Shown piece by piece: positions 36,601 to 46,700 of a stretch of 62,000 nt of DNA (its first letter is position 1; each line of letters begins with the position of its first letter). Made by a program: the position numbers and the translations under genes. The notes beneath the pieces were generated by a model. It was not told the origin of the DNA, searched no databases, and saw only the letters and a program-made list of their open reading frames with translations. This stretch comes from Symbiodinium natans. Taxonomy: Eukaryota; Sar; Dinophyceae; Suessiales; Symbiodiniaceae. The stretch covers positions 112,501-174,500 of the forward strand of contig CAJNDS010001902.1 of assembly GCA_905221605.1 (NCBI GenBank), written 5' to 3'.

Positions 36601-38066
36601 TTGCACGGACTCTTTTTGCAAAGCTGCGCAGAGTCATGCTGACAGCAGCATAAGACGGCACTAGGAGCATACGAAGAGCTGTTGGTTGAGAAGGGTTGAG
36701 CTACATGAGAGTACATGGCCAAAGCACTCTAAGAAAAATCAGAGGGGCAAGCTTCTGCCCATGCACTTCCTCCACCAGCAGGTTCGGCTTCAGCCAAAAG
36801 TCAGCAGAACCTCACTTGGCAATGCTTGCCCTGGCAGTACCACAGACTTAGTTTCCCGTTCGAAACAGAAGCAGAATCTGAATCAGTCTTGTCACCAGTG
36901 TCCACCACGACCCGAGCCGATCGTCCAGCAACCCCTATGTCCAGGTCCGCTGTGTAAAGCAAACTGTTCACCTCGCAGAGGGTTTCAAACTTCCAGGCTC
37001 AACTGATCACAGGTCCTAGCAGACACCTTGAAACCACCCCACCCTGACAGTAACCCTTGCACTAAGACTTCTAGAACCCTCCCTCAGCCCACCAAAACCG
37101 CAAAGCTGAACCCCAAAAACCCCAAAACAATGCTGACTTGCGGCATTCCTCAGCTCCAGCGTGGCCGAAGCCGGAGAAGTCAGAAGCTGCAGACTCAGAG
37201 TTGGCCCTCCATGGAAGGGGAAGCTGGCACTAGAAGAAATAAGAGCCGAGTGCAGAAAACCAGGTGTCGGTGATTTCGGGGGATTCGAGGCTGGCATGCT
37301 CTAAACCCTAAACCCTAAACCCTAAACCCCAAACCCCAAACCCTAAACCCTAAACCCTAAACCCTACAGGCAACCCGCGGAACCTCGCAGGGAGGCGTTT
37401 CGCAACAGCGGGTCTGGGCCGAAGCCCAACTCTGACACCTCGAAGCTCGAGGCCTCGGGACTATTCATTCTACCCCGTCTCTCTTTGTATACATCAATAA
37501 ACATACCAAGATATATATACATACATACATACATGCATGCATGCATGCATGCATACATACATATATATACATGCCGTGTGTAGGTATATACATGTATTTA
37601 TCGATCTATGTCTACCGAGCAAACGACCAACCGACCAACCGACTTCCCGACCTACTTATATACATATACACATATATGCATATATACATATATGCATATA
37701 CACATATATGCAGAAAAAAATATATGCATATATGCATATATACATATATACATATATACATATATACATATATACATATATACATATATACATATATACA
37801 TATATACATATACACATATATACATATATACATATATACATATATACATATATACATATATACATATATACATATATACATATATACATATATACATATA
37901 TGCATATATACATATATGCATGTATACATATATACATATATACATATATACATATATACATATATACATATATACATATATACATATATACATATATACA
38001 TATATACATATATACATATATACATATATACATATATACATATATACATATATACATATATACATC

Positions 38067-38112
<46 letters not shown>

Positions 38113-39335
38113 CTCTGTCAGCGTGTGTGTGTAAATAACGAAACATACATACATAACATACATAAAAATATGCATGCTTGTGTCTATACATACAATATAG
38201 ATTTTGGGTTGGCTTGTTGGCTGGTTGGTCGGTTGGTCGGTTGGCTGAGTGGCTGGTTGGCTGATTGGCTGATTGGCTTAGTGGTTGGCTGATTGACTGA
38301 TTTACTGATTGCCTGATTGACCGATTGGCTGCTTGACTGGCTGATTGATTCATTGACTACTTGATTGATTGAGAAGGGATGCAAGGGTGAGTCGGCAAGC
38401 AGGCAGGCAGGCAGGCAGGCAGGCAGGCCCGCAGGCAGGCAGACAGGCAGGCAGGCAGGCAGTCGGCCCGTCGGTAGGTAGGAGTATATTTGGGTAGGTA
38501 GATAGATATCAAGTAGATGCATACACCGATATATAGACATGTAGACAGGTAGTCAGATTCATAGACAGATAGGCAAGTAAATAGACTCATGGATAGATAG
38601 ATCTGTAGATAGGTAGACACACAGGAAGACAGACGGATAGAAAGCTAGAGATCCAGATAGACAGACAGACAGAAAAACGACGGATAGATAGATCACGTGC
38701 CCTGTGCGGCCACCGCCTTTCTTAGGCATTTTGGCGGCATGTTGGCGTGAGTCGCAGCTTTGTGGTCGGGATAGACAGATAGATAGACAGATAGATAAAC
38801 AGATAGATAGATAGATAGGTACATAGACGAGACAGAGATGTTTGCACATAGAAATATGCTCGCACATACGATATGATGCGCAGGCCCATGTCCCTGCACT
38901 CACAAACATACACAAGTACACATATGCATTCCACACAGACACAGAGGCACGCCGGCTAGCTGCTAGCAAGCCGAGGTAAAAGTACTGATTTTCCCTACGA
39001 GACTTGCACAGGACAGCAAATGGGCGATCTACGTCTCATTACGTCGGCCTCCTTGCCGAAGCTCCGCCATCGTCCTGGTGGGTGTACAGTCTCGGATTTA
39101 AGGTTTTCGGGCTTGGGCTTCCCGTCTAAAGGATCCAGAGTACTTTCCCATAGCGCTTTCTGGACTTCTAGAGGCTGCGAATACGCACGGAACTACACGT
39201 AGCTTGACGGGCATCCAGTCCTGGATCAAGGCGCTGTCCTTGCTGTCGAACCGTCCGTAACTTCACTGTCACTGGGGCCGGGTGCGCTCCACCCAACAGC
39301 AGCAGCAAGAAGAAGGCTAACGTTGCCAGCGCCAT
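33514..39335 (-). CDS. membrane-anchored pepsin-like aspartic protease
   Basis: Family A1 aspartic endopeptidase built from about twelve minus-strand exons: 39252-39335, ~36816-36971, ~36395-36695, ~36066-36146, ~35900-35955, ~35640-35730, ~35453-35505, 35060-35151, 34618-34696, ~34337-34396, 33836-33947 and 33514-33657. It starts with a signal peptide ([16 protein letters not shown]). Then come [17 protein letters not shown] (first catalytic Asp), a Cys-rich segment with IRYGLGEV, a strand segment FGFSLSLRG...[16 protein letters not shown] (second catalytic Asp), [22 protein letters not shown] and [20 protein letters not shown], the typical C-terminal pepsin motif. The last exon has a membrane helix ([17 protein letters not shown]), a short tail and TAG at 33514-33516. 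It should be a type I secretory-pathway protease, as in plasmepsin V or BACE. The first motif reads DTGD where DTGS/T is usual. Several middle borders are approximate. Confidence 0.85.
33836..33947 (-). CDS. protease exon: C-terminal IIGDPLLRK motif
   Basis: Starts after TTCTCAG|G and reads [20 protein letters not shown] then [17 protein letters not shown], ending GAG|GTGGGC in phase 0. The pattern (I/L)(L/I)GD.(F/L)LR...VFD is diagnostic of pepsin-like proteases. Confidence 0.85.
35187..35830. repeat. three CCCTAAA arrays inside protease introns
   Basis: Arrays at 35187-35250, 35330-35443 and 35738-35825, each placed between recognised protease exons. Confidence 0.93.
35453..35505 (-). CDS. 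protease exon: second catalytic Asp
   Basis: Reads [16 protein letters not shown] on the minus strand after CTAAG|GAAAG, with the canonical D-S-G-S-S of the C-terminal lobe. The neighbouring upstream exon (about 35640-35730) reads [20 protein letters not shown], as expected just before this motif. Confidence 0.8.
36816..36971 (-). CDS. protease exon 2: first catalytic Asp
   Basis: After CGAG| the frame reads [16 protein letters not shown] then [11 protein letters not shown], the N-terminal A1 motif, and continues to [12 protein letters not shown]. The Asp codon is at 36900-36902. The residue after DTG is Asp rather than Ser/Thr, and a short polar stretch lies before LWYC; a small intron inside this exon is possible. 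The 3' end could be at 36816 (GT) or about 10 bases earlier (GC). Confidence 0.7.
37500..38100. repeat. TATACATA octamer satellite in a protease intron
   Basis: About 600 bases of TATACATA-type units with occasional TATGCATA variants, passing into (AT)n and (GT)n at the right. It is open in several frames on both strands (Ile-Tyr repeats) only because of the repeat. It lies in the first intron of the aspartic protease. Confidence 0.93.
38195..38835. repeat. tetranucleotide repeat block (GGTT/GATT, GGCA, GATA)
   Basis: Successive tracts of GGTTGGCT/GATTGACT, then GGCA (about 38398-38460), then GATA/GACA units to about 38820, with a short non-repetitive insert near 38700-38760. Also within the protease's first intron. 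Confidence 0.9.
39252..39335 (-). CDS. protease exon 1: signal peptide
   Basis: ATG at 39335 followed by [16 protein letters not shown] and [12 protein letters not shown], 28 codons ending at ACG|GTTCGA in phase 0, which suits the exon at 36971. The hydrophobic core and Ala-His-Pro-Ala region fit a cleavable signal. The intron that follows holds the satellites of 37.5-38.9 kb. Confidence 0.75.
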
Positions 39336-39604
39336 TGGCCAGCTAGGAAGCGAGTATTGGGCTGAGCGCTCTGTTTCTGAGCAGGAACGCAGGCAAAGGC
39401 ATAGGCTGTTTCGTTTAAAGCGACGAGATCAGAACATTGGGCTTCCATCCACACGTAGTCTCATGGGGTAGCAGATGCCACTTATTTCTTCTATTCTCTG
39501 GAAGAAGACATACAGAAAAAACGGCTTCGGATATCTCGCGATCGGAAGACGTGACAGCGACAGGGTCTAGGACCTAGCAGCTTCGGGGTTTAGATTGACC
39601 GGGG

Positions 39605-39675
39605 CCTAAACCCTAAACCCTAAACCCTAAACCCTAAACCCTAAACCCTAAACCCTAAACCCTAAACCCTAAACC
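39605..39675. repeat. CCCTAAA array between the two large genes
   Basis: Ten nearly perfect units in the interval upstream of the protease start and downstream of the HELZ2-like stop. Confidence 0.95.
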
Positions 39676-40655
39676 GGCTTAGGGCTTTGGAGTTGCAGGG
39701 GATTCGGGGTTCAGGGGCTTCAAGGGTTTGGGGCAGACGCGCCCATGGCTGGAGGACAACTCGTTGTCAGGGCTTCCGGCTTAAGGTCTGAAGCGCGGCC
39801 TGCCATGCTTTTGCTCTGCGGGGCGGAGCTCTAAGGTTTCACGCGGCCCCCCTCGCCGCGCATGGAAGTGGCAACCTTCATGCGGCAACACTTGGGGCGG
39901 CCGCGGCTAGCTTGAGCAATGTTTAAATCAATCAGCAACGGAAGTTGCCCAGAAAGTGGTGCAGGTGTTGCCACGGTCCGAGGTCAAACACATAGGTGCT
40001 GTCGAGAACATTAACATTAAGCTGCTTCCTGCATTAAACCCTAATAAAGAAACCTTATTGGTAAGTCAGAAGGAATTACAGGTCCAGTCAAAGGTCGGCT
40101 TCCGTTTATTGAATCAAGCCGAATAGTTCCCTAAACCTCCCAAAAACCCTTGGGGTCGAAGGTTTAGGGTTTAGCCACAGGACCCTGACAAGTTTCACCT
40201 GGGAAAAGCAAGCCTACAGCCCTTCAGGCGTTGAGACTGCGCCGAAGCTTGTGGCGGCTCCAGCGCTGGGGTGTTGCCCGGCAGGGCTGGAGAAAGTCCT
40301 GCCGGAAGATTAGGGCGCCGGCTCTCGGGACGATGACAAACCCTTTCGGGGGGGCTTTCAAATTCTAGGTGCCGAAGTACTTACGTCGTGGGAGAATTGG
40401 GAATGTGAGGACTCTTGGGTGCTTAGGACGACGAAGGCGTCTCAGGGAGCTTACAAGCATTTCCATTTCTGAGGCACTCTCGTGCGGCTGCGGGGTGAGA
40501 GTGCAGGGGTTTAGGGTTCAGGGCTCAGGGCCGTTTAGGGTTTCTGCAGGGGCTTCATCTATAGTGAGATTGAAGTGAGTGGGGAGAGGCCGCCCTCCAA
40601 AAGAAGCTCTTTACATGTTGCGGGGGCTTGCGGTATCCCGCTCATCATTGGAGGG

Positions 40656-40766
40656 TTACATGTAAGAACTGAGCCGTGTTCTTGTGACGGTGGCCTCTCT
40701 GCTGACGAGGCATCTGCGTCTCTTCAGATCCTGGATCAAGTCGTGGAAGTCCTTCCAGTAGCAGGT
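40656..40766 (-). CDS. last exon of the HELZ2-like gene
   Basis: 37 codons including TAA (40656-40658), phase 0 after ATGTAG|ACC. It reads YWKDFHDLIQDLKRRRCLVS and ends RTRLSSYM. W..LI.D.K.R..L is the usual tail of SEN1/UPF1-type helicases. A fold-back element ends about ten bases before its 3' splice site. Confidence 0.72.
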   Translation of the reverse strand, partial: TCYWKDFHDLIQDLKRRRCLVSREATVTRTRLSSYM

Positions 40767-43700
40767 CTACATGGGTGTTTACGATGTTTTTGGGGACCTT
40801 ATTGGGGGGTCCTTCTTCTAAGGAAATCATACTATTTGGGGGTCTAGATTGGGGGTCCCCTGTTTTCGTAACCCCCCACATTTTTTGATGCATGGCGGCT
40901 TCACCAGGCCGGGTCGCAACTTGGGGAAGACTGACAAGCCATGAACCCCAACAAGACCTAAACCCGAAACCCTATATAAACCCTAAACCCGAAACCCTAA
41001 ACCCGAAACCCTAAACCCGAAACCCTAAACCCGAAACCCTAAACTCTAAACCCTAAACCTTCATCCAGCAAGCGCCAAAATCGGAGGGCGGTCGGTAGTT
41101 CTCTAACGGAGGGTTTCTTTGGGGGTCCTTATTTTATATAAGGTGTCGTACTCAACAGGGTCTCTCATTTAGAGAACTACCCAGATAGACAGAACTGTGT
41201 GACCTATGATTATTACACTGGATGTGAAGCCAGAGCCACGTTTCAAGGAATTTTTCTTATATGGAAAAGTTATGATTTAAATATGCTTTTGGGATTTCTT
41301 GATGTATGACATTTTTATGATTTGTTTTATGATTCTCTTCGATTTTATGAAAATTTTATGATATGTTTATGAAAATTTTATGTTTTTCGTCGAAGTTATG
41401 AAAATTTTAGGATTTTTGTTTGAAAATGTTATGGTTTTGGTAGGTTTTGTGTGTTTCTGTATTGAAAATGATGCGAAATTGATGAAGAACAAAAAATCTT
41501 CATAAAAATCCATAAATTTTCATAAAATCGACGAAAAAACATAAATTTTCTTTTTAAAAAATCATTTTTTTCATAAAATCGAAGAGAATCACAAAACAAG
41601 TCGTAAAAATATCATAAATCCAAAAAAACTCCAAGAATTATCTCAAATCATAAAATACTCATTAAGAAATGATTTGGCAACGTGCTCTCTGTGGCTGAAT
41701 CCGGGGTCATAAACCTATGAAGGCAGCCAGTGCACGGCTTTCAAAGCACATACTTCCAGGCAGGAACAAGAGGCCAATGTCTTCAAGCCCCTAAAACCCG
41801 AAACCCTCACCCCAGATCCCAAGAGCACCGAGTCCTTAGATCCATTGCTGAGGATTTCTGCGTTGCCAATGCAGACCAGACCATACTTTGCACGGGTCAA
41901 AGCCACGTTGAGGAGCTTGCCTGCGCAGGGACTTGTCCCAAGGCGGCTCTCGAATTAAGGCTTCGGGTCTTCACGAACAAGTCCACGAGAAGAGCGGAAG
42001 CATTCCAAGTCCTGAAGACCGCAAACCCCAAAACCCTGATGCTTCAAAAGGACTTTTGAAGATCACTAGCACTCGTGGTGCGGGATTGAAGGTTTCCTGA
42101 ACCCTGAACCCTGAACCCTGAACCCTGAACCCTGAACCCTGAACCCCTGAACCCTGAACCCTAAACCCTAAACCCTAAACCCTAAACCCTAAACCCTAAA
42201 CCTAAACCCTACCCTAAACCCCAGCTTCAATGGAGGGTTGAAGGGCTGAGGGCTTGATCCGAAACTCTTGTATGGGTAGGCTGCCGCTGCAAGTGCTTGC
42301 ATGCGGCTTCGTGTTTCTACCCTATAAAACTCAAGGGCCCATATTTCCGAACCCTTTAAGGAAGGTAAGGGACCATATTAAAGGGACCATGTGACTTCCC
42401 TTAGAGTGTTAAGGGCTTAGGGCCCGTAGGGATGGGGGGTTAGGTTTACCTGCTGCGAACCTTTCATACCAATGCATCCCAAAATCCTCCAGTTCCGCAG
42501 CCCCAAACCGTCGGACCCCTCGAACAACCCCTCGCGTTTAGAGTTTATGGTTCGCATGTGGCTTAGGGCTTTAAAATTTACGATGTTTCGTCCTTAACCA
42601 TGCCCCCAGGTGTTTTTAAAGCCGAAAAGGCAAATCTTGGCCGAGATGCTGTCGGTCAAGATTCCGAGGCTCGTCCTCCGCATCTCCTGCGGTTTACAGC
42701 TTAGGGTGTAGTGCTTAGGGCTTGGGGAAAGTAAGAAGACTCGGGATGTTTGGCTTTATGGTTTAGATTCATCGCATATCTCAGGATAGAAGACTTCGTC
42801 ACATGCAAAGTGCACCCCACCACACCCAACAAAGAAAACCGTGGATGGCGTTGCGTGGACACGCGCATGTGGGTTTGCTTTTGAGATTCATGCTGGAGGG
42901 CCCTAAACCCTAAACCCTAAACCCTAAACCCTAAACCCTAAACCCTAAACCCCCTGCAAAAAACCATAGGAGGCCCTGGGGCTCAGCGGCATGGAAAGGT
43001 CGGGCCCAAAACTTGGAGTTGAGAGCTCCTTCAACCCTTCAACCCCTACACCCCCCCGAAGCCTAACCGTCCCAAGCCCGAAACCTCTAGACCCTTAGAA
43101 ACGCCCAAGTCCTAAGCCCTAAGCCCGAAAATCCCTTAAAGGCCTGAGCCCTAAACCCTGAGCCCTAAACCCTAAACCCCATAAACCCTAAGCCCTCATC
43201 CCTTAAAGGCCTGAACCCCAAAGGTCCAAGAACCAGCTCCTGCAGGGCCAGCGAATCGCCGAGCGAGGCGGCCTCGCCAAGCATTCTTTTGTATTTTGTA
43301 TTATTATGATTATGATTAGTATTATTAGTATTATTTATGCTTGTTCTTATTATGATTACTAAAATTATTATTATTATTATGATTATTTTCATTTTTATTG
43401 TTATCATTATTTTTTGATTTTTATGATTCATATTGGTTGTATGATGAGCATTCTTGGCGTTTTTCGGATGATTGGTGTCATGAATATTGTTTGTATCAGG
43501 AGTATTATGAGCATTATATGTGCGGGATGGCGAACTCGCCTGGCTCGAGTTAGTCTAGCCAGGGAAAACAAACGTTTTGTTTCGGAGAGGGAGGGAAAAC
43601 AAACGTTTGCGGGAAACCAAGCTTTGAAACAATGGTTTCGGGGAGGGAGGGAACCTAACTAACTCCCCTGGCTCGAGTTAGTTTAGCCAGAGAAACAAAC

Positions 43701-46700
43701 GTTGGCGGGAAACCTGTGTTTCTGGCCAGGGTATCGAGACAAACCTTTCCCAGAAACCGCGCTATCCAAAAGTTTGTTTGTCTATGTCTAAACTAACTTG
43801 CGTCTGCCCTATTTGAGGGTTTAAGGTTTAGGGTTTAGGGTTTAGGGTCTAGGGTTTAGGGTTTGGGGTTTAGGGTTCTTGGGTGCACACGGGCCTGAAT
43901 AGGTGGGGCCACGTCCTGCACATCGTCTGCGACGCTGCGCACGAAGCTGATGATGATGAAGTCGCGCTCGGAGCCCTGCAGGGAGTGCACGGTGCCAACC
44001 AGGATGCTCTTCGAACCTGCAAGGGTTTAGGGTTTAGGGTTTTAGGGTTTAGGGTTTAGGGTTTAGGGTTTTAGGGTTTTTGGGTTTTCGGGTTTTAGGG
44101 TTTAGGGTTTAGGGGTTAGGGTTTAGGGTTTAGGGTTTAGGGTCTAGGGTCTAGGGTCTAGGGTTTAGGGTTTAGGGTTTGGGGTGTAGGGTTTTCGGTT
44201 GAGGGTTTAAGGTTTAGGGTATAGGGGGGAGGGCTGTGTGGGCTTGGGTGCTTTGCGACTCTTGCTTCGGGACCTGCGGGCTTAACTCGCAGATAGAAAC
44301 TTGGAAGCGAGGGCACTGGCTAGGCCACCTCATCCTACATAATTACAACCCTAAACCCTAAACCCTAAACCCTAAACCCTAAACCCTAAACCCTAAACCC
44401 TAGAGGCTTGCTGTAGGAAGCTTTGGGCTCTCGGGCCTTCACCGATGTCGCGCTGCAGCCTGCCCCGGATCTCATACCTACACTGAACCTGGAACCCCAG
44501 CAAAAATCAAAATCTTGGCTGTTGCTTAGGAATCATAGTGCCCCAAAAAGGAGCCCCTGGCAAAGATTATGATTTAGCTGTTTTAGCTGCTTCCTAGGAA
44601 TTATAGGGCCCAAAAATGAACATCGTTTCCCAAGATACTGCTGCGCTCGGTAGGGCGTGATGATGGCGATGTCCTTCGCGGAGCATCGGCCTTGGCCAAG
44701 AAGTAAGGAGCAGAGCGCCACGGCCACCCTGGCCTCTCCAACCTGGGGCCGCGGGTGTGAAGCTCAACATGTTCCACAGGGTTTAGGGTTAAGGGCTTGA
44801 AAGTTTAGGGTTCAGGGTTTCTGGTTCAGGGTGAAAAGTTTAGGGTTTAAAAGTTTAGGACTTAGGGAAACAACCCCCCCGAAAAAGCTTCAGAAGCAGG
44901 CAGTGGCGGGCAGCGTTCTTGAGCGAGGTCTTGTTCTCCATCAGGGCTGCATCGCAAGCTCGGTTGAGCTCCGGCGACAGGCCCAGCGACTGAGGTGTCT
45001 GGCAATCGATGAATCGCCGGTGCTCGTTCTCTTGTGGCCAGATGCGATTCCTTAGCTACCATATCCTAAGAACGCTACTAACACTAGTAAGACTATGCTA
45101 ATAATTCCTTAGCTTCTTGCCACAGGCGGGGGGGGGGGGTGTTGACCGAGGCTCGGGTGTGAACAGGCCCGCCAGGAATTAGCTGTCCCAGTATTGTTAA
45201 GGGAACTGAAGGTGAACCTTTGGATTAGAATACCCCAAAACGGATAAAAGGTCACCTACTCTACTAAGAAGCATCCCTGAAACCCTTTTCAAAGCAACAG
45301 TCGAGGGTTACGCAGAATCATCCCTCAACCCTTTTAAGCAGACGAAGGCTGAGGTTCAGCTCCGGCCGGTGGGGGATGGAGACGCGGTCCTCAAGCTTGG
45401 AGTCGTAGAACTGTGAGGATGGGAAGCTCCGGATGGACGGGTGCATGCGGTACTGCATGTTCAGCATCGTGCTGGCCTTTTAGGGTTTAGGGTTTAGGGT
45501 TTAGGGTTTAGGGCTTAGGGCTTAGGGCTTAGGGCTTAGGGCTTAGGGTTTAGGGTTTAGGGTTTAGGGTTTAGGGTTTAGGGTTTAGGGTTTAGGGTTT
45601 AGGGTTTAGGGTTTAGGTTTAGGGTTTAGGGTTTAGGGTTTAGGGTTTAGGGTTTAGGGTTTAGGGTTTAGGGTTTAGGGTTTAGGGTTTAGGAGCGACG
45701 CCAATGTCCGGAGACTGCATGTGCACACAGCCGTTTGTCATCCCCAGTCCCTGAACCCGTGGCGGCCTCCCAACGGCGCGGATTCTTGAGCATGCGCTCG
45801 AGGAAGGGCGTCTCCAGAATGCTGACGTAAGGCGCGCACAGGTTCCGCTCGGGCACGACGGGGCCCAGCTGCTTGTGATCTCCTGGCGCGGCTTTCATCG
45901 GAGGTTCGGCTGCCCGCTTCGGGTTAGGGCCTTGGGGTGGCCCACTCTGGTGACGCCCCCCGCCTACCACCACCACGCGCGTCGTGGCGCAGGTCGACGG
46001 CAGCACCACGTCGGGCTCGGGGGCTTGGGCCGCCTCGTCCACGACGATGGTGTCGAACCTTAGTTGCCATGATGTCATAAGCTGCACACTAACAGTTCTA
46101 TGTAGGGGTAGTCGTATCCCAAGAAGTGTAAAGTGTTCTCATTCAGCTACTGAGGAACTTCACGGGCCGGATGATCCGAGGCGGGTCCTGGTGTTGAAAG
46201 CGGCCATTGGAGTGCGGGCTGCGGGGTTCGGGTTTTGGGGCTTCTGGGTTTCGGGATCGAGGAGGCTTACGGCACAGGTTTTGGGGTTGAGGACGGTTAA
46301 GTAGAACTGCAGAACTAGCAGAATGCCACAAACGAGCTTTCAGAATTGGAACGCTGCAACGGGTCCCCTTGCATCAGGGCTGTGTGCAGGTAGGCATTCG
46401 CACAAGTGGTGATCACGATCTTGCTCTGGCACAGAACCCTCACCTGGCGTTTCTGGCAATTTTCTGTCTGGTGGGGCCTGTTGGAGGGCAAAGAGTCCGT
46501 GAAAACCCTAAACCCTAATTAGGACATCCCAAGGGATCTAAGGTTTAGGATAGGTGTTGCAAGACGCACAAAGGGAAAATGCACAAACTTGTCGCGTTTC
46601 GTGCTGCTCTAGAACTTTTCGGTAACACCTTGCTCTGCTGCATCTACATTTAATATTTATTCGTATTCTTCTTACCTTTTTCCAAATGCACTTCTTAGGA

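Noticed and set aside
37537-38353. Long Ile-Tyr-rich open frames on both strands
   Set aside because: They are translations of an octamer satellite and stay open in several frames at once.
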